Source: Oribacterium sp. NK2B42
GTDB lineage: Bacteria > Bacillota > Clostridia > Lachnospirales > Lachnospiraceae
Reading direction: 5' to 3'
DNA length: 64,000 bases
NCBI RefSeq assembly: GCF_000424445.1
Contig: NZ_AUJX01000021.1
Coordinates: 1 to 64,000, forward strand
A model generated the notes under the pieces. That model searched no databases and had not been told where the DNA came from. It saw nothing but the letters and a program-made list of their open reading frames with translations. The translations under genes were made by a program, and so were the position numbers. Below, one piece after another: positions 7,432 to 16,344 of this stretch (its first letter is position 1; each line of letters opens with the position of its first letter).

Positions 7432-10239
7432 TTAGGTGTAATTACTTTTTGTCCAGGTTATTGCGAAAAGTGAAAAGCTCTCAACCTCAAACTCAGCAAC
7501 TGCGCTTGCGACTTCGACTTCAGCATCCATGCCTGATGCTATTGCTTCTGCATGAGCCTCAAGATCCGAATCACTGATCTGTACGTCGTTTCCGTCAAGT
7601 ATCTTTACCTCTTCCTTTTCTGCTACCTTTTCTGTTGTTAATGTGCTGTTTTTGTCTTTGATGTGATGAACCTCCAGTGAAGATGCATTTATCTTCTTCA
7701 TAAGCTCTTCGTCATTTAAGGTTATTCTTACATTTACGTTTCCGTTTGGTTCCACTTCCTCACCGATGTCATTCTTAAAGCTGATGTCAAGTAAGAGTGA
7801 GTTGTCGTAAATTCCGTTAGCCTTAAGCTCTGCGATCTGTGCGTCTGTAGGAGCTTCTCCATTTCCTTCAGCCTCTTCCGGCTTGTAAAGTCTCTTAACT
7901 TCAAGTGTCGGTTTGAAACCTCCGAATGCGTCCTGTGCTGCGAAAACTTCTACTGTATATCCATCTATCTCTGTTAAGTAATGTATCTTTCCGAGTGAAC
8001 CGATGGAGTGCTGTACTATCTTCGCTACTTTAATCTGTTCCTTTGCTGCATCCTTATCTTCCAGAACGGCCTGCTTAACTTCCTCTATGAGGCTCTTAGC
8101 AAATTCATCATACTCACCATTTGTCTCCTCGACCTCAGATGGTGAAGCAACCGGCATTTTAACTGTTGTTTCCGGTTTCTGAATCTCTGCCGCTGCTGTG
8201 GTTTCAGGTTCAGCCATCATTCCTGTAAGATCCTGTCCTTCAGGAATCGTTCCCTCGATGGCTGTTTCCGGTACATCCCCTGTGGATATTTCTGTTGAAG
8301 TAGTATCGTTCTGAACCCCTTCTTGCTGATCATCTTCCGTTGAAATATTTACTATGGATACTTCTGATGGAAGTCCGGTTCCGCCTTCATTCTGACCGGT
8401 TATTTCCGCTCCGGTTCCCGCTTCACCCTGTCCTGCTATCTCCGCTCCGGTTCCCGCTTCACCCTGTCCTGCTATCTCCGCTCCGGTTCCCGCTTCATCC
8501 TGTCCTGCTATCTCCGCTCCGGTTCCCGCTTCATCCTGTCCTGCTGATGTTGATTCAAATCCGTCTTCCTGCTGGCCTTCTTCCTGTCCGTATTCCTGTC
8601 CGCCCTGCTGTCCTCCTTCCGCTGCTCCATTGTTGTCGTCTAAGTCAGCCTGTATTTCCTGTTTGTCTGCTGCATCGTTGTCATTTCCTTCTGTGTTTCC
8701 CGCTTCTGCAGCTATATCTTCATTTTTTTCCTCTTCTTCTGTTTCGGGATCCTGCTTCTCATCTTCGAAAACGTAACCCTCGCCTGTGATCTCATCCGCG
8801 TAAGCAACCATTCTTCCGAGTATTGCATCGCCTGCATTTTCGATTGCTTCCTGAACTGCTTCTGCTATCTGGTCTCCGATGGAAGCATTATCTTCTGTGT
8901 CATCCTTCTCTGCCGGTGCTCCATCTTCATTTCCGATGTTGGCATTATCTTCTGTATCGTTGTTCCCTGCTGTATCGTTATCTGTCAGCTCTGCTGCGTT
9001 ATCGTTTGCTTGTTCACCTGCGTCTTTGTTTGTCTGCTCTGCTGTGCCGTTATCTGTCACCAATGCTGCGTCATCGTTTGTCTGCACTGTTGTATCGTTA
9101 TCTGTCAGCCCCTGCTGTGATGTGTTTGTGTCGCCTGCAATGTAACCCTGGTTGTTGTCTCCTGTATCAGCACCGCTCTCTATTTCTGCAGCTCCCTGTT
9201 CAGCTGTAACAGGATTTGCCACTTCAGTGCTGTCATTTTCATTATCTGCCGGTGCCATAGGTTCGGGCTCTGCAGCTTCCTGACCTTCCGGTACCATCGT
9301 TCCGATCATTTCTGAAGGATCATTAGCTGTGCCTTCAGGGATAATGTTTTCGCCGTTCTGTATTACTTCCTCTGTTCCTAATGCTGCTCCTATGTTTGTT
9401 AACTGCGCCGGTACTGTAGCTTCAACCGGTGCTGCTGTAGTTTCAACTGCCGCTGCTGTGGTCTCTTCTGTCTTCTTGATGCCTGCCTGTGAAAGTACAT
9501 GCTTGAGAGCTGCTGTCCTTCCGCAAACCTCTACAGAATCATACTTGACACCGTCAACCTTCAGTGTGTATCTGACCGCTCCGTCGCAAGCATTGACAAA
9601 CATGAAGGTGATCTTTTCTTTTCCGGTAAGCTGGTAATCGGAATTGTCTGCTGTGTCCTGTTCCGGATCCCTGTAGTAAGCATCCTCTCCGCCGTTTACC
9701 AGAGTGTCGATCTGAGATGAGGGCTCGTAAAGGATGATGTCATCTTCTGTTCCGTAACGGAAGGTTACGTTTCTTGAAAAAACCGATTCATCATTTACTG
9801 CTTCTTCCAGATCAACCTTGGCTTTCTTTTCGTCCTTCTGTACGAAAATCCTAAACTCTGAATCTGCTTCGCTTGAAAGGATATCTCTGATGGAATCTGG
9901 AACCTCTACTACGTACAGTCCCGGATTCCTGTTGAAGAATGCCTCATATTCTTTTATTGCCTTAGCGCTGTCTGAAGTCGCCCCCAGATAGTACTCTGCC
10001 TCAAACAGCCGGTTCTCACGGATTGCTGTGAGTGCTGCTTCCCTCAGATCGTCACTTAAAAGATCAAGTACAACCTTTTTATTAACGAGACCTGATACTG
10101 TTGCAGTGGACTCTGTCGGGATTGAGGCTTCTGCTGCATATACAGGTGTCTGTACTCCTGATACTATGAGACATACCGATAAGAGTGTTGATAACCCCTT
10201 TTTTATTAAATTCTTGATGGAATATTTAACTCGTTTCAT
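7432..10239 (-). pseudogene. Paralogue of the pilus tip adhesin, truncated by an in-frame stop
   Basis: The frame encodes 935 residues and parallels the N-terminal 790 or so residues of the intact adhesin at 18999-24716. It has a signal peptide (MKRVKYSIKNLIKKGLSTLL... ending at YAAEA), a shared N-terminal domain (FNRNPGLYVVEVPDSI; GGEDAYYRDPEQDTADNSDY), a long Glu/Thr/Ala/Asn-rich low-complexity stretch, and a second conserved domain ending FSLFAITWTKSNYT. The intact protein continues from this point into its VWA region. Here a TAA follows, although homologous codons carry on in the same frame for about 20 more residues. Start and RBS (GAGGATAGAGATT before ATG) are intact, so a secreted unanchored fragment could still be made. 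Confidence 0.75.
8374..8545. repeat. 36-bp tandem repeats inside the adhesin paralogue
   Basis: Four near-identical units encode the 12-residue motif AGQDEAGTGAEI (with AGQGEAGTGAEI variants), plus one diverged unit. DNA identity between units is very high, which suggests recent expansion or contraction of copy number. Confidence 0.9.
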
Positions 10240-10656
10240 AATCTCTATCCTCTGTAAAATCCAACCGCTAACCTAACTGCTTTGTAGCCTTAACATAGCA
10301 AGGTGAGTGTTACAAAAAAGATTAATTTTTAAGTATTTTTTGCACGATACTTCTTTTTTATCATATTTTTAGAAAGTAATTTCTTTTCTTTATAAAGTTA
10401 TACAGAAAATTTAGAAACCAAAGATGATTGATAAATTTAAGCCAATGGTTTGCTTTTTATTATAGAAGAAATAAGTTTTGGGAGGGGCTGTTGAGAAAGG
10501 GTGAGAGAGAGGGTATGAATAATTATTCATGCAGTGTAGAAAGATAAAATGAGGCTTTGTAAGACAAAAAACAGTTATGTTTGCATGTCCAAAAGTTGTG
10601 TGATAAACTCAAATTAAATAGAGTATATATTGTCGGAGGAAAGGAGTTGGATATTA
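10240..10656. other. AT-rich non-coding gap between divergent genes
   Basis: No convincing gene is seen. The region must hold the promoter of the minus-strand adhesin paralogue and that of the small plus-strand gene. Its A/T runs make any particular -10/-35 choice unsafe. The only clear signal is the RBS AGGAAAGGAG at 10636-10646. Confidence 0.5.
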
Positions 10657-10878
10657 ATGACTACACGAAATAAGGTATTAGTTGATTCTTTTGTTCAGTC
10701 AATGACAGAAAGTATTCGTTTATATTCCAACGGAAATCTTTCTGAATCAGAGATAAAATTTCTTGCAGAATATGAAGTTAATCGACTAGATTTTGAAAAC
10801 GAATGGCAAATGCATAAAGGTTTAGGGTATTTTGCTAAAAAAGCTGTTGAAAGCTATTTACAAAAACAAAGTGCTTGA
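10657..10878 (+). CDS. Small hypothetical protein (73 aa)
   Basis: I do not recognise this family. The product is small, charged and predicted helical (MTTRNKVLVDSFVQSMTES...), with no signal peptide, membrane segment or Cys motif. The start is the ATG at 10657, which has a good Shine-Dalgarno (GGAAAGGAG) eleven bases upstream. A longer frame opening at a TTG at 10630 would overlap this RBS. A bidirectional terminator follows at 10899-10930. It sits among decayed mobile and pilus sequences, so it may itself be accessory. Confidence 0.55.
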   Translation: MTTRNKVLVDSFVQSMTESIRLYSNGNLSESEIKFLAEYEVNRLDFENEWQMHKGLGYFAKKAVESYLQKQSA

Positions 10879-10898
10879 TATACATCATATCCAATATC

Positions 10899-10930
10899 AA
10901 AAAATCTCCGGAAGGTACCGGAGATTTTTT
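10899..10930. terminator. Bidirectional terminator, copy 1 of the sortase-associated terminator
   Basis: AAAAAATCTCCGG pairs with CCGGAGATTTTTT around a short loop. Nearly the same hairpin occurs at 12513-12543 and 14168-14198, each time just past a sortase 3' end on the minus strand. Confidence 0.85.
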
Positions 10931-10941
10931 ATATTTATGCA

Positions 10942-11016
10942 TCATTTTGTCAGTCGTCCGATGACCAGGGCGCGGCCGTTGGTGGCGGCGTCGACGCAGG
11001 TCGACAGAGCGATGAG
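10942..11016 (-). pseudogene. Sortase B 3'-end remnant (25 codons)
   Basis: Bases 10942-11016 are almost identical to the last 25 codons of the intact sortase at 14210-14956, including the stop, the TNGRALVIGRLTK end and the downstream terminator. The match breaks off abruptly at about 11016. This is one of three copies of the sortase tail in 3.3 kb. Confidence 0.85.
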
Positions 11017-11160
11017 GAAAAAGCGTATAAAGAAACAAATCCTTGAAGATATAATTCCATTTTCAATAGCAAAAGAGATTAAAGATTTCTAGAGTTTAAT
11101 TAACTTGTAGCAAACCACGGGGTGCCTTGCCGGCGATGAACAGCCCACCGTGGATATTAA

Positions 11161-11598
11161 TTACCACAACTCCTGCTCTTCCACATCGTTTTCATAATAT
11201 CCCGGATAATCATTGTTGCTGGTGATCAATGCTTCCATCTCCTTCCAAGCATCATACCAGGCATCCGGAACTGCATCATCAAGTCTGATCTCGCCTACAG
11301 ATTCACAGATTACCCCTTCATTCTTGAAATATTGTTTAAGCAAAATATTGGCTTTCTGCTTCTTGCCATCCTTAAGCAGATTCAATATCTCATCTGCCTC
11401 ATCTGCCGTCAGGGCAGACTTATACAAGGAATACCATTCATCATACTCTTCATCAGGATCGTCTTCCCATTCCCGAAGAAATACCAACGGATAACTTTCT
11501 GTACCTAACCTGGCAATAATAAATCGGCAATGCTTATTGTTTGTCACAATTATTCCATAGCGAACAGTATTTTTTTCTTTTTTGCGATTCTTCTTCAT
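11161..11598 (-). CDS. Hypothetical protein (145 aa)
   Basis: I do not recognise the family. The gene has a perfect Shine-Dalgarno (AAAGGAGGTGG) eleven bases before the ATG, so it is probably translated. The product starts with a lysine-rich segment, followed by a beta-rich portion (YGIIVTNNKHCRFIIARLG) and an acidic C-terminal half with WYSLYKSALTADEADEIL. It is predicted cytoplasmic. It lies alone between sortase and Rpn remnants and may be cargo of the unstable region. Confidence 0.6.
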   Translation of the reverse strand: MKKNRKKEKNTVRYGIIVTNNKHCRFIIARLGTESYPLVFLREWEDDPDEEYDEWYSLYKSALTADEADEILNLLKDGKKQKANILLKQYFKNEGVICESVGEIRLDDAVPDAWYDAWKEMEALITSNNDYPGYYENDVEEQELW

Positions 11599-11926
11599 TG
11601 ATTTTTCTCCACCTCCTTTGTGGCTAAATTATAATCCAAATACATACAAATGATAATATCTTTTATCATTCATTAATTTATTGTTGACTTTTGCTTTTTT
11701 GCCCAGTATTATAAGCAAGTCGATAAAGTACATGTATAATATTTCGATATTTCTATTCAGATAGAATCCTCCTTCTCCGGTTCCGGAGATATGAAATCCA
11801 ATATTTTATCAAATTCATTGTCGATCATTAGCAACGGGCAAGCTGTCTTTAATTTTCTCTTTTTTTAGTAATTCATTACCGGCTTCGATGTTATAATGAG
11901 ATTGACAGCAAAGGAAAGACTAATCT
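11599..11926. other. Non-coding stretch, nothing firm
   Basis: The stretch is AT-rich with no convincing gene. A 24-codon minus-strand frame near 11767-11840 has no ribosome-binding site. The right end supplies the upstream region of the Rpn remnant. Confidence 0.4.
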
Positions 11927-12446
11927 ATGAGTAAAGAATTTAAAAAGAAACCTTTTGACGAGTTATCCATAACAGACAAATCCATTTGAAACTTTATGCA
12001 GTTGGGATGGTAGCATCCGGATGAATGACTCAGCAAAAAGAATTGTTTTAAATACCAAGGGATTCCTTGATAAAAAAGGAAATGAAGTAAACGAAGATCT
12101 AAAAGAAATGCTGTCCTATATGGATGGCAAACCTCCTAAATCCGAGTATTCCAGGATGATAGATGAAGCAGTTAAAAAGGTAAAACAAAATGAGGAAAGG
12201 AGAACTGAGTACATGAGTATAAACACATTTGAAATGGATGCGCAAGAGATAGGCGAATATAAGAAAACTGTAAACTTGATTCGTATAAATGACGGAAAAT
12301 TTACAGATACTGACATTTTATCAATTTTTAACATCACACCTACTGTACTTTACTGTGTCCGCAAAGCCCTAAGCGAACATCCTGATTGGGACGATGAAGA
12401 CATCGCCGAGGAAGTTCTCGCCATGCCTGAGATGGATGATAACTGA
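11927..12446 (+). pseudogene. Rpn/PD-(D/E)XK nuclease family transposase, internally deleted
   Basis: An ATG at 11927 opens the typical N-terminus (MSKEFKKKPFDELSITDKS), which is stopped by a TGA after 20 codons. The nuclease core is missing. From about 12021 the frame encodes the family's central tail (DSAKRIVLNTKG, then YMDGKPPKSEYSRMIDEAVKKVK) and a C-terminal segment with HPDWDDEDIAEEV. Family members are recombination-promoting nucleases that are often duplicated and decayed in Lachnospiraceae genomes. An ATG at 12021 could give a 141-residue protein, but it would lack the catalytic domain. Confidence 0.75.
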
Positions 12447-12452
12447 CATCTA

Positions 12453-12498
12453 ATCCATCGGGGACGGTTCTCGCCGGCGAGAACCGTCCCCGGTGGAT
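12453..12498. repeat. GGGGACGG-family palindrome
   Basis: ATCCATCGGGGACGGTTCTC is followed by its reverse complement around CGCCGGCG, ending GGTGGAT. It lies just after the Rpn remnant. The same core is found at 25136, 25832, 50075 and 54024. Confidence 0.9.
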
Positions 12499-12512
12499 TT
12501 CTTTTGCGCATC

Positions 12513-12543
12513 AAAAAATCTCCGGAAGGTTCCGGAGATTTTT
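12513..12543. terminator. Bidirectional terminator, copy 2 of the sortase-associated terminator
   Basis: AAAAAATCTCCGG pairs with CCGGAGATTTTT. It is the duplicate of the hairpins at 10899-10930 and 14168-14198. Confidence 0.85.
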
Positions 12544-12555
12544 CATATTTATGCA

Positions 12556-12790
12556 TCATTTTGTCAGTCGTCCGATGATCAGAGCGCGGCCGTTGGTGGC
12601 GGCGTCGACGCAGGTCGACAAAGCGATGAGCTTGTCGGAGGGCTGGATGTTCAGGTCGTCACGGATGTTGGTGGCGTTCTTCTCGACGTAGCTTATGAAG
12701 TGAGCCATGTCGTCTTCTGTTTTCTTGGTGAGGACGTTGTAGACTTCGTCATCGTAGGCGTCAGTCTCGATGCAGGCCCATATCTCGATA
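12556..12790 (-). pseudogene. Sortase B 3'-end remnant (78 codons)
   Basis: This is a near-identical copy of the last 78 codons of the intact sortase at 14210-14956, in frame from IEIWACIETDAYD to the stop. It includes the catalytic Cys (LSTCVDA) and Arg (TNGRAL) but lacks the His and the whole N-terminal half. Homology ends sharply at about 12790, so it cannot encode an active sortase. It probably marks a lost copy of the pilus operon end. Confidence 0.88.
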
Positions 12791-12915
12791 CTACAAGTGA
12801 CATGGTCTGAAAACAGACAATATGAAACTCGATTGCTATATGATATGATGCTGATGTCTATTAGACATGTAACGATTATAATCTTTAAAATTCATTCAGA
12901 ATCGTGAAGGCGGTA

Positions 12916-12970
12916 ACAGTTCAACCGATGGACCACTAACCCCGTCCCCATGGTCCACCGGCTGAACTGT
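12916..12970. repeat. Second-type palindrome with ACAGTTCA ends
   Basis: ACAGTTCAACCGATGGACCA is answered by TGGTCCACCGGCTGAACTGT, with CCCCGTCCCC between the arms. Half copies of the same element lie at 26654, 31487 and 31884. Confidence 0.85.
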
Positions 12971-13041
12971 CACTGAAAGTGCTAAGCTCAAAACGATTCT
13001 ATATCGACTTTTACACCCACATCATAATACAAATTTCATTA

Positions 13042-13069
13042 TTGGTTTTGCGCAGAACTGATATATAAT
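13042..13069 (+). promoter_or_regulatory. Probable promoter of the Rpn gene
   Basis: TTGGTT (13042-13047), 16 bases, TATAAT (13064-13069). It lies 47 bases before the ATG. Confidence 0.5.
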
Positions 13070-13115
13070 CAAAGCGGGAGGTTCATATCTTTCTCGCTTT
13101 AATTTAGGAGCAGAT

Positions 13116-14144
13116 ATGGAACAATTAACTGGATTGGGGAAAGCCATAGTGGCCGCAGACCCCGATAAGATCCGGCTGGATATGACTGTGAAAAACATCC
13201 TTGCGTATAAGCCTTTGCTTGCAAGGATTTTCAAAGAGGTTGTATCAGAGTGCCGGGAAATGAATTATGACGAGATCGAAGCCTGTATAGAAGGTGATGT
13301 TCTTGTCAGTAAGGTTTACGTAGACAGCGGACTTACAAATGCAGGTGAACGGATTGACGGACTAAACACCGAATCTTATTTGAACGAAGAAGGTCTGGAC
13401 AGATACGATATTCGTACGTATCTCAGATTGCCTGGCAAAGGTGATTCGGAGTATATTAAACTTATCATAAATCTTGAGGCTCAAAATGAAGATAAGCCGG
13501 GTTATGATTTACCGCTGAGGGCATTATTCTATTGTTGCCGCATGATATCGGCACAACAGGGAGTTGAATTTACGACGGACAGTGTTGACCCTGTGAAGTA
13601 TGGAAACATCAAGAAGGTTTACTCTATCTGGCTTTGCACCGAAGCGGCGCAGACCAGAGCAAATTCAATCGAGATTTACGACATAGACAGAAAATTCCTA
13701 CACGGAAGTAATGCGGATGATCCGAGATATGACATCCTGAATGCTATCATCATCTATATCAGTGAAAAGCATGATACAGAGAATACCGAAAGCAAAATGA
13801 TCCGGATGCTTACAGATCTGTTTGATGAACGGATCAACGGAGCAGAAAAAATCAAAAAATTAAAATCCGAATATGAACTTAATATTACAAGAGAAGTTGA
13901 AATGGAGGTGACAAGTTTGTGTACATATGCAGATGCTATTGAGAATAAGGGGATAGCGAAAGGCATTGAGAAAGGCGTAACCACAGAAAAAGAACGTGGG
14001 CTTGAGGCACTGGTTAAGAGTTTAAAAATCTATATTCATGACTTTGAAGAGCTCTATAAAGCAGTTATTAAAAATGAAACTTATGAAAAGGTTTCAAAAG
14101 ACGATGTCATGAAGTATTTTCACGAGCCTCTACAATCAAATTAA
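13116..14144 (+). CDS. Rpn family PD-(D/E)XK nuclease / putative transposase
   Basis: This 342-residue protein resembles the Lachnospiraceae branch of the Rpn-like nuclease family: LDMTVKNILAYKPLLARIF at the N-terminus, then the nuclease core with YDIRTYLRLPG and the metal-ligand-like LIINLEAQNEDKPGYDL, then YSIWLCTEA. The C-terminal part has the usual repetitive Gly/Glu/Lys segment (GIAKGIEKGVTTEKERG). Family members are recombination-promoting DNases. The gene has a good RBS (AGGAGCAGAT) and a promoter, and seems intact. It sits between pilus remnants and the intact pilus operon, and could have contributed to the rearrangements there. Confidence 0.8.
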   Translation: MEQLTGLGKAIVAADPDKIRLDMTVKNILAYKPLLARIFKEVVSECREMNYDEIEACIEGDVLVSKVYVDSGLTNAGERIDGLNTESYLNEEGLDRYDIRTYLRLPGKGDSEYIKLIINLEAQNEDKPGYDLPLRALFYCCRMISAQQGVEFTTDSVDPVKYGNIKKVYSIWLCTEAAQTRANSIEIYDIDRKFLHGSNADDPRYDILNAIIIYISEKHDTENTESKMIRMLTDLFDERINGAEKIKKLKSEYELNITREVEMEVTSLCTYADAIENKGIAKGIEKGVTTEKERGLEALVKSLKIYIHDFEELYKAVIKNETYEKVSKDDVMKYFHEPLQSN

Positions 14145-14167
14145 CAAACGGCCAATCATCATTCTCC

Positions 14168-14198
14168 AAAAAAATCTCCGGTAAATCCGGAGATTTTT
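14168..14198. terminator. Bidirectional terminator at the end of the pilus operon
   Basis: AAATCTCCGG pairs with CCGGAGATTT, with A and T tracts on either side. It ends the minus-strand pilus operon and can also end the plus-strand Rpn gene. Confidence 0.85.
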
Positions 14199-14209
14199 AT
14201 ATTTATGCA

Positions 14210-14956
14210 TCATTTTGTCAGTCGTCCGATGACCAGGGCGCGACCGTTGGTGGCGGCGTCGACGCAGGTCGACAAAGCGATGAGCTTGTCGGAGGGCTGG
14301 ATGTTCAGGTCGTCACGGATGTTGGTGGCGTTCTTCTCGACGTAGCTTATGAAGTGAGCCATGTCGTCTTCTGTTTTCTTGGTGAGGACGTTGTAGACTT
14401 CGTCATCATAGGCGTCAGTCTCGATGCAGGCCCAGATCTCGATGTTGTAGGTGGTGTCCGGAGTATAAAGTATTCCGGTCTTTCGTTTATCGAAGTATTT
14501 CTTGTCGATAAACTCCATAACATCACCGAACATACCGCCGTTGTCCATGTGATGACCGTACATCAGGTTGTATCTGTCGCTCAGATCGTGGGCATTGGCC
14601 ATGGTGAGGAAGATGGCACCGGACAGGGAGAAGTTCCCGTAGATGTCCTTGTTGACATACTCCATATCATCCTTACCCACCACGAACGGATAGTCAATGT
14701 GGGTGTCATCCACCTGGATCCACCCAAGCACATCCTTATTGATGAGCATCAGCTCTTCCAATGTCGGGTTACTTTCTCCTACTCCTCCCGAGGGCTTGTA
14801 CTTCAGAAGGTCGTCATTCAGGAACGCGCCCCTGTATACATTATAGGTGTCCCACAGTGCATAGCTGCTGTAGCTGATGGCCACCACAACAAACATCGAC
14901 ACGAGTAAGTTCAATATTCTGTTTCCTATTCTCGCTGCAAATGAAATTGTATCCAA
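14210..14956 (-). CDS. Class B sortase (second of the pilus cluster)
   Basis: This membrane transpeptidase cleaves sorting signals and joins pilin subunits or attaches pili to peptidoglycan. An N-terminal membrane segment lies at about residues 10-35. The catalytic His is in YGHHMDNGGMFGD (about 135), the Cys in LSTCVDA (about 231) and the Arg in TNGRAL. The class B signature VDDTHIDYPFVVGKDDMEYVN is present. The start is a TTG with GGGGAGAGAGATA upstream. It follows the minor pilin by 85 bases. Its paralogue at 16345-17094 sits at the usual pilin-polymerase position, so this copy may handle the minor pilin or wall anchoring. Confidence 0.92.
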   Translation of the reverse strand: MDTISFAARIGNRILNLLVSMFVVVAISYSSYALWDTYNVYRGAFLNDDLLKYKPSGGVGESNPTLEELMLINKDVLGWIQVDDTHIDYPFVVGKDDMEYVNKDIYGNFSLSGAIFLTMANAHDLSDRYNLMYGHHMDNGGMFGDVMEFIDKKYFDKRKTGILYTPDTTYNIEIWACIETDAYDDEVYNVLTKKTEDDMAHFISYVEKNATNIRDDLNIQPSDKLIALSTCVDAATNGRALVIGRLTK

Positions 14957-15041
14957 ATATCTCTCTCCCCGTGTTTTGTAAAAAGGGGCATCGACATTCT
15001 ACCCGAATGACAACGCCCCCTATTTAATCTGATTTAATATT

Positions 15042-16328
15042 TTATCTTGATCTCTTGATGAATGTTGTGATCCATCCTACGAGAACTGCCATTGCTGCAA
15101 GGAAGCAAAGACCTGAAATCATCATGAAACTGTTGTCTCCGGTTCTGGTAGCTCCTCTTACTGCGCCGAGAACCTGACCTACAGGGCTGTCCTCAACAAG
15201 ATCACGGGCTGCTCCAAGTACCTGACCTACAGGACCATCCTCAATAGCATCTCTTACTGCACCGAGTACACTGCCTGCCGGATCATTGTACTCTTCACTG
15301 TCATTCCAGTCTGATCTGTGTACACCATCGCTGCTTGTTGAGCTGCTTGAACTGCTTGAATTACTTGCGCTGCTGCCACTGTTATAGTGGTTTGTAAATG
15401 TAGCTATATCAGCAACTAAATCACCATAAGTAATGGTTCTGTTAGCAACAAGCTTTCCATCTGCGTTCTTCTCAACTACTACCTTTACGGAATACATTGT
15501 TCCATCATAGGTAAAGTGGGGAGTTCCATCATTTTCCTCGACAACCTTGTATGTATATGTACCTTCCTTCTTATAGTACATATTGCCGAACTCATATTCA
15601 CCAACACCTGTTGTGATGGTCTTAACTCCATCTACACTTCCTTCCGGCATCGGATATGACTTATCATCTGCTTTCATTGAAAAACGAAACTTCACATCAT
15701 CAGGTGCTTTTCCGTTATCATTAACTACAACCTTCTTTACAGGAGGGTCTGAATAACAGGTGTAATTAACAAATTCAATTTTGTCCTGCTTAGGTGCATT
15801 TTCTGCATAAAAATCTTCAACATCTGTAATATCTTCCTCTTTACAAGCAACAACTGAAGATACAAGGTCATTATACTGATTATAACGTACAGATACTAAA
15901 ACACGATATACCGTCTCATCAATTAAATATTCATCTAATCCATCACCGGTTACTTTAGTCTGTATGATTTCATATTCATAATCTCCGACATCTGTAAATC
16001 CGCTTACATACCCTGATGCTTGTGACGGATCAATTGAAGAATCACTTTTTTTAGTAAACGTAACCGTTTCTGTTTTGCCTTCCTCGACTTCTTTTGTGAG
16101 TTCATCCTGATAAAATGCAGGTGCTCCGTCAAGTGGATTTATTCTTACGGTGGCAGTCATCTTTTTAACAGAATCCTTTTCACCGTCTTCTTCCATTTTT
16201 ATACTTACAGGAATCTTTGCGTCTACCTCATATTTTCCTGTTTCTGCAAACGCACTAATGTTAAGGAGCAACGCAAACAGCATTACCATGAATGCTCCTA
16301 TATAGTTTTTTCTTAATACTCTACTCAT
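15042..16328 (-). CDS. Minor pilin, FctB/FctA-like, with C-terminal anchor
   Basis: This 428-residue secreted protein has a signal peptide (LRKNYIGAFMVMLFALLLN to AFAE). It contains two Spy0128/FctA-type pilin modules, ending IEFVNYT and IATFTNHYN. A Ser-rich linker follows, then three 16-residue repeats (VLGAVRDAIEDGPVGQ type), TRTGDNS, a hydrophobic segment and an IKRSR tail. The anchor motif is RTGDN rather than LPXTG. It lies between the two sortases, the place of fctB in FCT-3 loci, so it is probably the base or minor subunit. A strong RBS (GGAGG) precedes the start. Confidence 0.82.
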   Translation of the reverse strand: MSRVLRKNYIGAFMVMLFALLLNISAFAETGKYEVDAKIPVSIKMEEDGEKDSVKKMTATVRINPLDGAPAFYQDELTKEVEEGKTETVTFTKKSDSSIDPSQASGYVSGFTDVGDYEYEIIQTKVTGDGLDEYLIDETVYRVLVSVRYNQYNDLVSSVVACKEEDITDVEDFYAENAPKQDKIEFVNYTCYSDPPVKKVVVNDNGKAPDDVKFRFSMKADDKSYPMPEGSVDGVKTITTGVGEYEFGNMYYKKEGTYTYKVVEENDGTPHFTYDGTMYSVKVVVEKNADGKLVANRTITYGDLVADIATFTNHYNSGSSASNSSSSSSSTSSDGVHRSDWNDSEEYNDPAGSVLGAVRDAIEDGPVGQVLGAARDLVEDSPVGQVLGAVRGATRTGDNSFMMISGLCFLAAMAVLVGWITTFIKRSR

Positions 16329-16344
16329 CCTTTGCGAGCCTCCT

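Noticed and set aside
8340-9209. Long plus-strand open frames (for example 149 residues at 8340) opposite the adhesin paralogue
   Set aside because: They are rich in Leu/Pro/His repeats that mirror the minus-strand repeat codons, and have no ribosome-binding sites. They are shadows of the low-complexity coding strand.
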